A stretch of DNA of 64,000 bases from Pegea sp. RAD2-039 (taxonomy: Eukaryota; Chordata; Thaliacea; Salpida; Salpidae), in assembly GCA_034620365.1 (NCBI GenBank), contig JAQGEQ010000345.1, positions 124,001 through 188,000 of the forward strand, written 5' to 3'. The notes beneath the pieces are model-generated. The model did not search any database and was not told the DNA's origin. It was given only the letters and a program-made list of their open reading frames with translations. The position numbers and the translations under genes are program-made. Shown here piece after piece: positions 35,358-47,039 of the stretch; position 1 is the stretch's first letter; each line of letters opens with the position of its first letter.

Positions 35358-37413
35358 AATTCTGATAATTTATTTGGTGAGTCCATCTTATCTTTGAGAG
35401 AAGAGATATTCTTGTTTATAAAACATTTTATTTATTTAATTTTATAAATTACTTGATTAAATTATTGTAGTTTACAAAACAAGATAGTTTTGTAGAACTT
35501 AAATGATCATTAATCAATAATAAAATCTTCATCCAATTGATATCAAATATTATTTCATACTTTTTCTTCAAGTTTAATTTTTATAAAATCAATTTGATGG
35601 ATATATTTGAAGATCACATTAAATAAAAGAAGCCATTTTTGTCACACATTTAATTATATTACTTCATCAACAAACTGTTCTTCTATTTTTTACCTATTTG
35701 ATAAATTCAGATACATTTATTTACTTTATTCAAAAAACTTGAAACATTTTTCAATCAATCTGATTTAATCTTCATCTTAAAGACACAATCAAATCAATCT
35801 TCTATTTCCCAACCAACACCATATCGTCCAGAAGTCCTAAGTGTGTCCCAACTCTCTTCATCACTAGCACAAGATGATTTAGTGAAGAGAGCTTTGAGTG
35901 AAGAATGGAAGATGTGGGCTTGGAAGAGAGGAATGATGGATCTGAGCTCTCAAATCTCTGACAAGATCTTATCATCATGTGATAATATTGAAGTTTTCAC
36001 AAGTACAAAAATCTCTTCTATTAGTCGCAACATCGACGGCAAAATGTCTATCTCAGCATCTTGTTCAGGTTTGATTGGAAGATTTAAAAGTCTTCAACTT
36101 ACATCTCTCCTCTTATAGACGGCGGTGACGTCACTATTACTGATGCTGATCACGTGATTAGTGCTTTGCCTTCCTACAAACTAGCAGAAGCTTTAGAAGA
36201 AGGAGCTGATGATAGTGCTGATGGAAAGATCACAGCTGAATTGAGTCGGATGTTGATGAAGATTGATTGGGTTCATGTCGCTGTTGTACATCTTGAGTAT
36301 GAAGGAACTCCGGAAGAAGTCTTACCCAAACCGGGATTTGGTCATTTGGTTCCCGCTGTTGAAGATTCGAATATTTTGGGAGTCATTTATGATTCTTGTG
36401 CGTTTCCTCAACATGATAGGTTAGTTAGATCTTTGAATTAGAGATCTTTGTTGATGTATGATCTTCTACAAGATTTATTTTTTTAAATATTTAATTTTTT
36501 CTGATAATTTATTGAATAATTTGAACTGATTTGTAATTAGATATATGTGACGTCATTACTGATGACATCATGATCTATCTTCCCAAATCATTGATGTCAT
36601 CATGTTTTTGTAGTTGTTGTATGTCTGTTATTTATGTTTGTGTTTGTTCATCTGTTTGTTGATTTATTCTGTTGATTAGAAAACTTCAAATTTGTTCCTT
36701 CTGATATTTGTGAGAAAATATTTGAAATTTGAAATCTATTTTCTTCATCATTCTCTTTCATCTAATCCTCAAATTGATCAGATCAGCAAGTTTGATCCCT
36801 TGTCTTCTAAGATCATCTATTTAACTTCCACTGATGCTTATTTGTATCTTCATCATATTATTTGAATACTTTTAACATCTTCATCAGATCAATTGTGAAT
36901 TTCATCTTTTTAGTTTTACAAACAATTTAACAGTTTTCTTTTTTCAACTTTCACTTTTCCAAATCACTAAAGATTTTTCTGAATATTTATTTACAGAAAC
37001 GACAAATCAACTACTCGACTAACTTGTATGGTTGGTGGATCTTGGTTTAAAGAAGTTCTTGGTGATCTAAATGATACAACGCCGGAGAAAATCGAACAAT
37101 TAACTATTGAAAGTTTATCAAAACAACTGAATATACATCAAGAACCTCTTTATGTGAAAAGTTCACTTTTTAAAAAATGTATTCCAACATACAAGTGAGC
37201 TTGGTGTTTGAAAACTTCAAAAGTATATTTATGTGAAGTAGTTTTGATATTTTAACAAACATCTTGAAATTGTTGACTAATTTAACCCACACGAAAATGT
37301 TAAATCTTCTTATTTTATTTTCAAACTTTACTAAAAATCAAACAAATATTTTTGTATATTTGATTTACTTCAATTTACTTACAATTTTTTAATAAAAATA
37401 TTTAAAAACTTGT
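35358..37413 (+). pseudogene. Truncated PPOX copy (exons 5-7 only)
   Basis: A near-identical inverted copy of part of the PPOX gene at 51812-55564. It carries the end of intron 4, exon 5 (35813-36068), exon 6 (36119-36419), exon 7 (36997-37194) and the start of intron 7. Exons 1-4 (FAD-binding N-terminus) and exon 8 (C-terminus) are absent, so it cannot encode the enzyme. The exon 5 acceptor reads TTTCCCAA at 35805-35812, whereas the intact gene has CTTTCCAG; the AG is destroyed. The exon frames themselves are still open, and the 91- and 95-residue segments across exons 5 and 6 translate identically, so the copy is recent. Intron 6 is 577 nt here against 252 nt in the intact gene, indicating a later deletion in the latter. 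Confidence 0.88.
35358..37413 (+). repeat. Left arm of large inverted repeat
   Basis: The arm runs from AATTCTGATAATTTATTTGG (35358) to AAAACTTGTTGAC (about 37413). It matches the reverse complement of 52188-53845, with indels in the introns. The arms are separated by about 14.8 kb that contains two kinase genes and FKBP12. Confidence 0.85.
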
Positions 37414-37789
37414 TGACTGATTTATTAGATTTGAAAATAATTTTCTTAATTTTTTACTTCTAAAATATCAAGCTGCAAATACTAAAAAATCAATCACAAG
37501 ATCTAAAGATAACCTGTAGTGTCTTATTATGAGCAAAATATCTTCTTTAGTCACAGATGAAGTTAGTTTCAACATCCAATTATTTAAAGTTCAATTTAAG
37601 ATAAATTATAAATAATTTCAAAATCTCAAAAGACACATGCTGCCTCTTGAAGATTTATTACATCACTATCAAAGCTGTGACGTCATGAAAATTAAATAAT
37701 TAATATAAAATATCAAACGAGTTGAATAATTTTTATATATGAAGGACATTTTCTGATTTAAACCAAAAGTGACTTCTTCAAATCTTTAC

Positions 37790-38307
37790 ATGGCTAGAAA
37801 TGTAAAACAAAGTTCCTCTGTAGACTGGAAAAGTTCTTCAGTAGATAACTTGGGTACATCAGTTGATTTAATGGGATCTCCTGTTGATGATAAGAGATAT
37901 TTACTTCGTCATTCCCTAAAATCTGCTTTAGATAATGTAAAAACTGAAGCTTCTTCTTATATATATAAAACTCAAGATTTAAAGTTTTTTGAAGAACCTT
38001 TAACTTCTGATGAAAAAATGAAATCTGATGAAGTGATTAGTCTTCAAAGAAAGGGGTATAATTGTGATGAACACAAATTTGTGGGTGCTGGCCGGCATTC
38101 AAGGGTATTTTTAGCGGTTGCTACTGAAGAAGCCATGAAAAATAATTCTAAATTTTCATTGATTCATCAAAAACTTATTGAATTACTTGTGAGTCTTTAA
38201 TCAAGTTTAAAAAAAAATCAGCTCAAAATAAATATTCAATAATTAATATTTTTATCGGATTGAATTATTTATGTAAAACTATCATTTGGTGAAAGTTAAA
38301 AAAACTG

Positions 38308-38381
<74 letters not shown>

Positions 38382-41052
38382 GACTTGCTCGCTATACTGT
38401 GTCAAATTTATAATAAATTAAAAATAAACTGTTAAACAAGTTATTCTAATTTTTGCAAAAAATTTAGAATATTGTAAAAAAAAAATCCTTTTTTATAAAA
38501 TTGATTTACATTTTGAACAGTTTGTCTCCAAACATTTTATGTAAATACTAGTTTGTTGCTAATATTTAATGTATTCTAAAAATGTTCAAACACTGAGTAT
38601 CTTATAATCTTTGATTTATTCATCCACAAGGTAGCAGTAAAGATTATTGATTTGGATAAAGGTTATTTCGTAATGAAGCAACTGGCTTTAATGATACCCA
38701 ATGAAGTAGAAAATATGAACAAAGTCTTTCGAGAAGATTTTGTAGTTAGTATCTTCAATTTCAAGATTTTTTAATTTAAAAGTCTAAAATAAACAAAAAT
38801 AATCTTTGATGACAGATAAAACTTTTTGATGCATTTATCTCAAACAAAAAGATCTTCTTGATTATGGAGCAAGGCGACTATGACGTCAGACAGATTCTAT
38901 CCGACAACAGGTTGTTTACTGATAACAAAAATATCCGACTTGACGCAGCAAAGAATCTTTTTTTCGAATGTGTCCGATGTATTTTGATCCTCCATTCTCA
39001 TAAGATTGCTCATAGGTTAGAGTCTCCTCCGGCTTTGATCCTTGATTCCAATTCATCTTTTAAAGAGATATTCAGCCAGGAAACTTTGTGATTGGCTCAA
39101 ATAAAGATGTTAAGATTTGTGATTTTGGGTTTTCTGTTGATACTTTAAAGATTGAGTTGAGAAACGGGAGGAAGTTGGTGAAAGACACATGTGGAACTGC
39201 TCCTTTCATGGCTCCTGAGGTCGTAAATCAACCACTAGAGGGCTACGATCCTATGAAAGCAGATATTTTTAGTTTGTAAGTCAGTTTGTAGATAAATATT
39301 TTCTTTATTTTATCTTTAAAAGAGGTTCTTTGTTCTTCTACTTCCTTACTGGATCTCTTTTGTTCCCTGTTGATGATTTAGAAGCGCTCCAAAGATGCTT
39401 CGAGCGTTTTAACGTCGATGAGTTCCCATTTGAGATCTTTATTGATAAAAGTGAGTTGAGAATTTACCACTAGAGGGAGCTGATGTCAAATGTTAATCAG
39501 ATGCGGTTAATTTGATCAAATCGATGCTAAACTTCGATCCTAACGCGCGACCTACTATAGAAGAAGTCTTTAAACATCCATTATTCATCTATGAAAGCCT
39601 TTATTATTACCCAGATGACCACGAGGTTCGATTTTTTTAATATTTAAAAACTTCTTTTTTTGACTTCTAAATTTTCCAGTTTTTTTTCAGTGGCGAAACT
39701 TCGGGAAGCCGAATGACGTCACGTTCCAACCAAGTTAGTTCCATTTTCAAAGATAATTTCTAAATATCCGAAAAATAGCTTCAATTTTCAACCAGAATAT
39801 TTAATCAGAGTTTTTTTAGATAATCACTATCAGGAAGTTGCTATCAGAAGTTATTTGATATCTCGGAAATACATCTTGGAAGAATTGAATAAAGTATCAG
39901 AGAAGCTAACCACACAAGAAAAGAAGCTTCTTTGCGTTCGCGTTCCTCTTCCTCAAGAAAGTGTAAAGATAAACAAAGATGTCTTTGAAATATGGGGATT
40001 AATGAGTGATAACTACACAAAACATTGGAGTAATATTATAGGTAATTTTGAAGACTTATTTAAGAGTAAGAAAATTTCTGTGATGAAAGAAAAGCATGAA
40101 AAGTTTGATATCTTCACAATTATGGATTCTACGAGACATCAGCTGATTATTATCAACGATTTACCAATTTTTGCGCTATTTAAACGAATTGTTATGAAAG
40201 AAAAAGATGCCAACAGCGATTTCGAAAAACTCTTCGCAAATTTACCGACTGTAAAAAGTTATCCAAAAAAATATAGAAGACTCCCATTTATTTGGAGGAC
40301 ACAAAATCCGCTGTATCTTGAAAACAATTTCCCGGTTGCCATGTTTTCAGTGGGTTTTGATTTCCTTATTAGGAGAAGAAGCATCGAGATTTCGCGAGAA
40401 CTGAAACCAGTGCTGTCTGAAATTGTTGATTACAATTTAGCAAGATGTGATTTAAAAAGACAAACTTCAAATGTTTCATTTTTGAGTTCTTATGAAACTG
40501 GGGAAAGAATGACACCTAAAGGTTGTTATCATTTAAATATACAGGGAGAGATCAGAGTCTTTAGAAGATTAAGATCTAAATTTCTATCAGCATCTACTTC
40601 ACATATTTCAGGTGATTATAGAATAATTCAACTTAAAACAATTAAATCTTAATTTCTAAGTTGAAGATTTCGGAGTGGATCCAGTGTTCTCAAATCCTCC
40701 GTTAGATCATCAAGATCATGTCTCTGAAGTTAGTCAAATTTATAGTGACATAGAAGAGTACAGAAAAAAACGTGTCCAATCTGAAGAAATTATCAAGTTT
40801 TCGATGATAGATCAACTAAAAAACTGTTGCTTGAAGTTTTTTCAACTTTTTGGTGATCACTTTTCAGATACTAACCTACTTGTCAAGACGAGAGATGAAC
40901 AATCGAATTGCCACGCGTCGTTGGTCACGCTCAATATGCAGCAAAATTGTTTGAAAATAGAAAGACTGGTTCAAGAATGTGATAAAAAAATTGCAAAAAG
41001 AAAAATGAAACAGGTGATAAAAGCACCAGGAAAAATCTGTTTGAAAATCTAA
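37790..41052 (+). CDS. Divergent Ser/Thr protein kinase A with novel C-terminal domain
   Basis: Nine exons join in frame: 37790-38188, 38631-38741, 38816-39015, 39066-39275, 39323-39450, 39501-39625, 39691-39733, 39820-40611 and 40661-41052 (799 residues). The N-terminus has Ser-Val-Asp repeats (residues 8-33). The kinase domain covers about residues 93-365: glycine loop VGAGRHSRVFLA, VAVK (Lys137), the catalytic loop HRDIQPGN (Asp238 kept, but the usual Lys is Gln240), DFG at 256-258 and MAPEV. The loop is read across a 50-nt intron (39016-39065). The fold resembles CAMK/TSSK-type kinases, but the family is uncertain. Residues about 395-660 form a domain I do not recognise, shared with kinase B (47040-51473): FEIWGL, IINDLPIFALFKRI, RRLPFIWR and IVDYNL. 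The tail is basic and probably helical. An antisense tRNA-Asn lies in intron 1. Confidence 0.8.
38308..38381 (-). tRNA. tRNA-Asn (anticodon GTT)
   Basis: The 74-nt minus-strand sequence folds as a canonical tRNA. The acceptor stem GTCTCCG pairs with CGGGGAC (one G-T pair) and the discriminator is G. The D-arm is GGCGCAATCGGTTAGCGC (box A). The anticodon arm CGGCTGTTAACCG has anticodon GTT. The T-arm is TGGTGGTTCAAGCCCACC (box B). It closely matches eukaryotic cytosolic tRNA-Asn. No intron, and no encoded CCA, as expected for a nuclear gene. A short T-run downstream on the minus strand is weak. It lies inside intron 1 of kinase A in the opposite orientation. Confidence 0.96.
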
Positions 41053-42428
41053 CATTTGAAATATATCATGTCTTTTATTTATCAATTTTTTTTCGATGAA
41101 ATTATTTTTTCAATTTTATTATTTCGTGTGACAACAAAATATCGTTATAAAGTTTTAACTGAAATATGTTTCAAATTTCTTTTCATTCTTTACAATATAT
41201 TTTGAAAGAAACTTTTTAAAAGAATTTATTTATATTGTAACTTATCAACTTTTATTTAATACTTTAAATTAAAATCTAAGATTTTCATTATTTTGAAGAA
41301 AAAAATACTTTTTACATAATTACCTTAAAAACACTGAAATAATTACAATTTAAATTTGTAAAATTACCGGATCATCATCTAATTTAAATAAACGTTTTTC
41401 TTTTGATATTCTATCACCAAAATATCTTAAAGTAAAATAAATTAAATATGAAGTACAATTTTCAGTATAAATTTATAATTTTCAAATGAATTAGGTGTAA
41501 ACTTGTTTTTGTTGATATTATGCTTCAATATAAAAACTTTCTTTTAATAAATTTAAACTTTTAAAAATATTTTACAACTTTTTTTACTTCAATTTTTAAT
41601 GTTATTTCAATTATGCTATGCCAACTTAGAATTACGATCCTATATTAATAATAATATTAAAATGGTTTAATGTGTTTTAATTATAATGACTTCAGTCGTC
41701 TATATGGATAATCCATCTTACAACTAAGTAACGTTAAAAAAAATTTTCAATTAACCTTTTTTGTAGTTTTTAATAAAACCGCACGACAAATGTTATTTTC
41801 ATGGAAATTTTAAGAGTATTTTCTGTGAAAACTGATGTTTCTTAATAATATATGCAGAAAAATATTATATACATTGTATGGAATAATTTTACTGTAATAA
41901 AATTATGTTCAGCTAATTGAAAAACAATGTTAAAAGATATTTCTACAGAATTTTTTCATTATATTTGCAGAAATTTTGCACCAAATGAGATTAAATCAAT
42001 ATATTTTTTCGTTTATTGACTTTTTTTGGTTTTTATCCATATTGATTAATCTTTCAAAAGTTTTCATTTGTTAAGACATTTGCAAAAATCAGAAAATAAA
42101 CTAAGAAGCTAATATAGAAAATACTTACATTGCAATTATTGATGAATTCTAAAATTATTCAAAGTAAATCGATTTATAAATAAATAAAAACAAATCGGTT
42201 CACGTTCCCTTCATTAAAAAATTGCATCATAAAAGCTAAGTGCTTACTCGAAAGGGGCCCATCTCTTTCTACTGTTAATTCATAAATTATTCAACAGGAT
42301 TCTATGACAAACTGTTTTGATCAAACATCCTACTCTACACTAAATGATTAGTTTCAGCTCATTATCAAAAACTTTCTTCTTCTTTATGTCAAAGTTATAA
42401 AAAGTTAGAGACTTCAAACTTTCTAACC
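41053..42428. other. Gene-free AT-rich stretch
   Basis: No supported gene or RNA between the stop of kinase A and the ATG of the RRM-like gene. No canonical AATAAA lies close after the kinase stop codon. Confidence 0.45.
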
Positions 42429-43011
42429 ATGCACACCACAGGTAGGTTGAAAAATGTTGAAATTTTTACTTTAATCAATATTTTTTTCAGAAGATTTATT
42501 TTACTCTAAGGATGTAAAAGGATTCGATAGAAGCAGGGATGTTTCCGTGAAATTCCGATCTTACAAAACTAGACAAGAAGTTCGTCATTTTTTAACTTTG
42601 ATTAATTTTTCTTTGACTCATCTGATTGGGATTTCTCAAAAGTCAAACCGGTGGGTCGACTTTACCTGTAAGTCTGTTGAAGTGTCTCTGATCTTAAAGC
42701 AGAAAGCAAAACTGAATAAAGAAGCCGAGAAAGTTGTCGGTTATTTCGGTGAAAATGAAATAAAAGTTTCAATTTTGTGGGTTAGTTCTTCAGTGACAGA
42801 TGAAGAAATAGGAGATTTCATGAGTCAATTTGGAAGGATAAAAAGTTTAATGAGATTGAAGGATAAAGAAGATGGTCTTGAAAATGGGTCTGTTCTTTTG
42901 GTATATGAGAAAAAAGGATTTCGAATTATACCAACTTATCTAAATTATGGAGAACTACAACTTTTTGTAAGACATGATGGACAAAGTAGTATACAACCAG
43001 ATTGTTTATAG
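42429..43011 (+). CDS. RRM/gag-like protein, possibly domesticated from a retroelement
   Basis: A two-exon model: a 13-nt first coding exon (42429-42441, MHTT plus one base), a 49-nt intron with GT..CAG ends, and 42491-43011. Total 177 residues. The second half (about residues 100-175) reads like the RRM-type fold that precedes zinc knuckles in gag/ORF1-like proteins of invertebrates: EIKVSILWVSSSVTDEEIGD, then FMSQFGRIKSLMRL, FRIIPTYLNYG and LFVRHDGQ. The protein stops right after VRHDGQSSIQPDCL, where a CCHC knuckle would follow in such proteins, so that part is lost. No RT or other element sequence adjoins it. The family assignment is from memory of these patterns. AATAAA signals follow at 43104 and 43109. 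Function unknown; RNA binding is plausible. Confidence 0.55.
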
Positions 43012-43103
43012 TTGAAACGCTTCAAGTAAACAGACTTTGTTTCAATTAATATTTGGTGATGAGTTTATTATCGCAGAACCAGATATGTTTTGAAATATGA
43101 TGA

Positions 43104-43109
43104 AATAAA
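43104..43109 (+). terminator. Poly(A) signal AATAAA of RRM/gag-like gene
   Basis: AATAAA about 93 nt after the stop codon at 43011, followed immediately by a second overlapping AATAAA (43109-43114). Confidence 0.5.
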
Positions 43110-43554
43110 ATAAACGTTTTTGTGATTTTTGTGAAACTTTTCTGTAAATCCATCTTAGCAGTGATTTTAGTAAAATTTGGCACTGAATAATTACTCAGCT
43201 TTTAATGAAAAGGAATTTTTGTAATTGAAGAAAATTGCGTTTAGCAGTCACGTTTTTAAGGAAAAAATTTAATGTAGAAATGAAAGACAAATCCTATAAA
43301 CATCAAATGATTAGACGAGAATTAAAAAAAAAAACGCTCGAAGCTCTTTTGAGAAATAAAGTTTAAGAAATTATCATCTTCAGTTTTAAGTTTCGGACAT
43401 ATTTAAAGGATTTGTAGTCACTTTGTGATTTCAATCACGTGACGACAATTTGTATACAAGGTCCTGCAGACATATAGCTGAGTTATATACTGAAGCTAAC
43501 TAATCACGTGACAAGCTCTTTGAAATCAAGACACAAAATAATGGAAGTTGAGAT

Positions 43555-43560
43555 TTTATT
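43555..43560 (-). terminator. Poly(A) signal AATAAA of FKBP12
   Basis: The minus strand reads GCAATAAAATCTC, about 105 nt downstream of the TAA at 43666. Confidence 0.5.
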
Positions 43561-43665
43561 GCAAAAGTCTATTCCTGTTTAATCTAATAAAGTGAATCAG
43601 TTGTTTATAAATGTAAGAAGCATTAAAACTGCTCGATGGATTACATATGAAGAAGAAAGTTGATT

Positions 43666-44184
43666 TTATTTAAAAGAGATAAACTCAACATCAAAGACGA
43701 GGGTTGCATTAGGAGGAATGACTCCTTCAACTCCACGAGCCCCATAAGCATAATCAGGGGTACAAGTCAAAGTGGCTCGTTCTCCAACAGTCATCTGAAA
43801 AAAGGTCAATTATTATGGGTTTAAATGTGGGACAGGTGGACAAACCTGGGCAACACCTTCGTCCCATCCACGGATGACTTCTCCCATTCCTAATCGGAAC
43901 TCAAAGGGCCGACCACGGTCACGTGATGAGTCAAACTTCTTACCATCAGTTAAAGTTCCTAAAAGATAAATTAAGATTGGGTATGTATACAAAAAGTTAA
44001 ATATTAATCAAATAACTTCTAGACAGACAAATATGAGCTTACCGGTGTAATGAACCTTTACAGTTTGACCTTTAGTAGCATAACTGAATCCTGAGAATTG
44101 AAAGTCTCTTAAAGATCAACTTATTGGATTGAATAAAAAGTACTTACCATCACCAGCTTGGTTGGTTTGAACGGTAACACCCAT
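43666..44184 (-). CDS. FKBP1A: FK506-binding protein 12-type peptidyl-prolyl isomerase
   Basis: Four coding exons on the minus strand: 44184-44148, 44090-44043, 43958-43846 and 43794-43666. They encode 108 residues, exactly the FKBP12 length. The enzyme catalyses cis-trans isomerisation of X-Pro bonds in the cytosol. FKBP12 also binds TGF-beta type I receptors and ryanodine/IP3 receptors and is the FK506/rapamycin target. Pocket residues are visible: VHYTG (Tyr), KKFDSSRDR (Phe and Asp), [16 protein letters not shown] (Val-Ile-Trp) and PDYAYGARG (Tyr), followed by ATLVFDVEF. The start exon follows a clear acceptor (CTTTTAG-AA-ATG). An upstream donor CAATTATTG/GTGAGTATT ends at 45042, so a 5' UTR exon (about 45042-45150) joined by an intron of about 855 nt is likely. 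It lies near the centre of the large inverted duplication. Confidence 0.95.
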
Positions 44185-45041
44185 TTCTAAAAGAAAATTT
44201 GGAAGTTAGAAAAGTTCAATTAATTATGAAAATCTTAGATGTTAAAGAACTGATTTGAAGTTGAAATTAATCACAAAAATATTGGTTCAAAATATAATTT
44301 AAAAATAAAGTTTTGAAAATAATAAAAATAAATAATATTTTTTAAATCTTTACAAGTTTAAGTAAATCAAGCTTAAATATATATACAATATATTCATTAT
44401 AAAATATGAATTTTATAGAAATTTGTTCAAAGGTTTAAATAAATATATCACCATCTATATGTAGTAATTAGAAAGATAACTTAAAAAGGGAACCAACAAT
44501 TTAATAAAAGAAATTTTAATATGATAATTACATAGAAATATATAAGAGTGACTAATAAATTAAAAAATAAAATAAACAAAAATAATAAATTAAATAAATA
44601 TATAAATCTTAATTTACATATTACAAAACCATTTTATATGAATTCATAGATGATTAAATAATTTGTTTTTCATTAAAAGCAAAAAAATTAAATTCACAAA
44701 ATTCATACAAATTTAAATTATATAAAAATAAATGAAAGAAATAAACAAACATTTTGAACTTGAAAACTTCAACACCAAAATTTTATGAGAAAACTTTTTA
44801 TCAATATTCAAAAACTAAATATTTAGAATTTAAACATTTTCTACTTAGTTTTTAAATAAGTTTTCTAAATGAAAGATAATTCAGAGTTATTAAAATTTTA
44901 AAACCTTTAAAATTTGAATTTTACAGCCAAATAGAAAAGAAAGAAAAAACATAAAATTTTCAGGAAATAATATTTATAAAAAAAAATAATAATAAATGAA
45001 ATAGACTAGAAATAATAACAGATTAGATGGTTAATACTCAC

Positions 45042-45160
45042 CAATAATTGAATATGAAGATTTTGTAAGAATTTCAAATCGTAGTTCACGTAAAGACCGT
45101 ACAACAGTAAGTCTAATAAGTCATTATTTTAGGGCTTAGTCACGTGATCAAGTTTAAATC
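45042..45160 (-). promoter_or_regulatory. Probable 5' UTR exon/promoter area of FKBP12
   Basis: A strong minus-strand splice donor (GTGAGTATT, first intron base at 45041) follows a less AT-biased segment with no long frame. A perfect TCACGTGA octamer sits at 45140-45147, a plausible bHLH-ZIP site near the transcription start. The start site itself cannot be placed. Confidence 0.45.
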
Positions 45161-47017
45161 CGAATTTACTACTTTTGAAATTATTTAAACTTTTTAAATA
45201 AAGTTCAAAAAGATTTTTTTTTGTTAAAACTGTATGAAAAAGAATATCAAATGATTTTTTATTTAATTTTTATTTTTCATAAAAATTATATTTATTAGAT
45301 TTAACTTTCATCGGACTAATTTTAGGAAGAAAAGGGAGTTATTGATAAAAATAAATTCTAAAAGTTGTAAAACTTTAATTAGATGCCTCTTAAAACAAGA
45401 AATTATTTTTATATTTTAATATCTTTAACAAAAATTAACCCAAACCAAAGTTAAATTAAGTAGAATTAGTATCAATCAAAAAGAATGCTTGGTTTATAGA
45501 TAAATGTGCAGAATGGATAAAGTTATGATATAAAATTATTAATTCATAATTGCTCAAATTAGATTGCCTAAGCTTTAGAGATAGGGCATAGAAGTATCTG
45601 CAATACACCAAAAACCGACAGTAGAAAGGTAATAAAGACAGAATTATTGTTTTTATTCTTTTACCAGGCATGTTTGTAACTAAATAAGGAAATGCTTAAA
45701 AGACACTCTCGGCCACATTCTTTGCAAAGAAAGATAAATAAGCTGGATGAGTGGACGGAAAACTTTCATTTTTCTTGGACTTTCTTCTTTTATCTACAAC
45801 GCCGGCTCTATCGTGGCTTATAAGAGATGTAGATGATTTTTAGCTGTACGATCCGTTGTAAGTCGGGACAATCAAGAGTTTGTATATTTGTATAGGTACA
45901 ACAGAATATAAAACCGTCATAATAACTTATTACTATACTAATGTTCAATCAAAACTTTTATTTATGTACGTTACCATTTTGTAAATGATTTCTAGTTTAA
46001 GGTTATCATTGAACTCAACAAGTGTTCATTGATTTCTTTACTCTCTGCAATATAGCTAAAAAAAGAAGCTTGAATGATTTAATCATTTAAAATATTAAAT
46101 GGTTTATGATAACTTCTTTGTTTCGTTTATTCTATATTTACTTATTAGAGTTTCTTTATTCAAGTATTGTAATGAAGCCTTTTACAAATTGAATAAAGCT
46201 CTTTTATAGAGTTATGATAACATTTACTAAAATCTGATAATTATGATTATATTTTCGTATATCATATTTTGCTTTTGTAAAAGACTCCTCCTTAAGACAA
46301 CCAAAAGACAGTTTTTGGTTCGCTCTATGGGTAGACTACCTCCTTGGGTTCAAACATTTTTTTGATTTCTTAACAAAAAGCAAACAACAAATCGGCAGTT
46401 TGTAATTTAGGTGTTAGTCGTTGTTGTTGACTTTATAATGCTTCTAATAATTTTTATATTATCCGATTAAATTTAAAAACTCTGATAACCATTTAAGTTA
46501 TCAACATAAAAAGCTTATTTTATTTACTAATATAAAAATCTATTTGTTTAAAATTCCTGAGAAATAGATTCACTATAGAGCTCAATACGATCTTTATTTT
46601 TAATCTTATTCTTGCTTACATTTTCACCAAATTATCAGTCATGTTCGTTACTTAATACTCTATTCAATGCATACCTGTAGTATTTAAGTAAATCATTTTC
46701 TCTAAGGCTATAAATAGTTTCAGTTGATAAGAAAATCGACTTTTTACTTAAATATGAACTTTAAAATCATTTTTTTACCAGCTAAGGTCAATAGACACGT
46801 TTATTGGTTTACATAAGCCTTCAGTATCATTTTCAAACTTTAAATATTTTTTAATATATTTTATTGGAACTAATTTGTCACTTAACAGAAATGGCTAGCT
46901 TGGATTATACTATTAGTGAACTGATGTAGAAGCTGAAACAGAATTTGCTCTAAAAAATTTAATAACATTTTATTTTATACAATCAGCATACATTCAAATA
47001 AAAAAAAATTCCTTCAA
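45161..47017. other. Gene-free stretch
   Basis: No supported gene, tRNA or repeat. Short open frames such as 45456-45671 (minus) have AT-driven composition and no recognisable motif. Confidence 0.45.
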
Positions 47018-47023
47018 TTTATT
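47018..47023 (-). terminator. Poly(A) signal AATAAA of kinase B
   Basis: Minus-strand AATAAA begins about 17 nt after the TAA at 47040, giving a very short 3' UTR if used. Confidence 0.45.
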
Positions 47024-47039
47024 TATAAGTTGTCAAGTT

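Larger units (their letters stand above)
43012..43665. other. Short intergenic region with two TCACGTGA palindromes
   Basis: No gene seen. It contains perfect TCACGTGA octamers at 43435-43442 and 43504-43511. The latter lies just past the FKBP12 poly(A) signal. See the finding on palindromic octamers. Confidence 0.5.

Noticed and set aside
46320-46360. GGGTTCAAAC resembling box B of a tRNA
   Set aside because: No D-arm or acceptor pairing upstream; not a tRNA or recognisable SINE.
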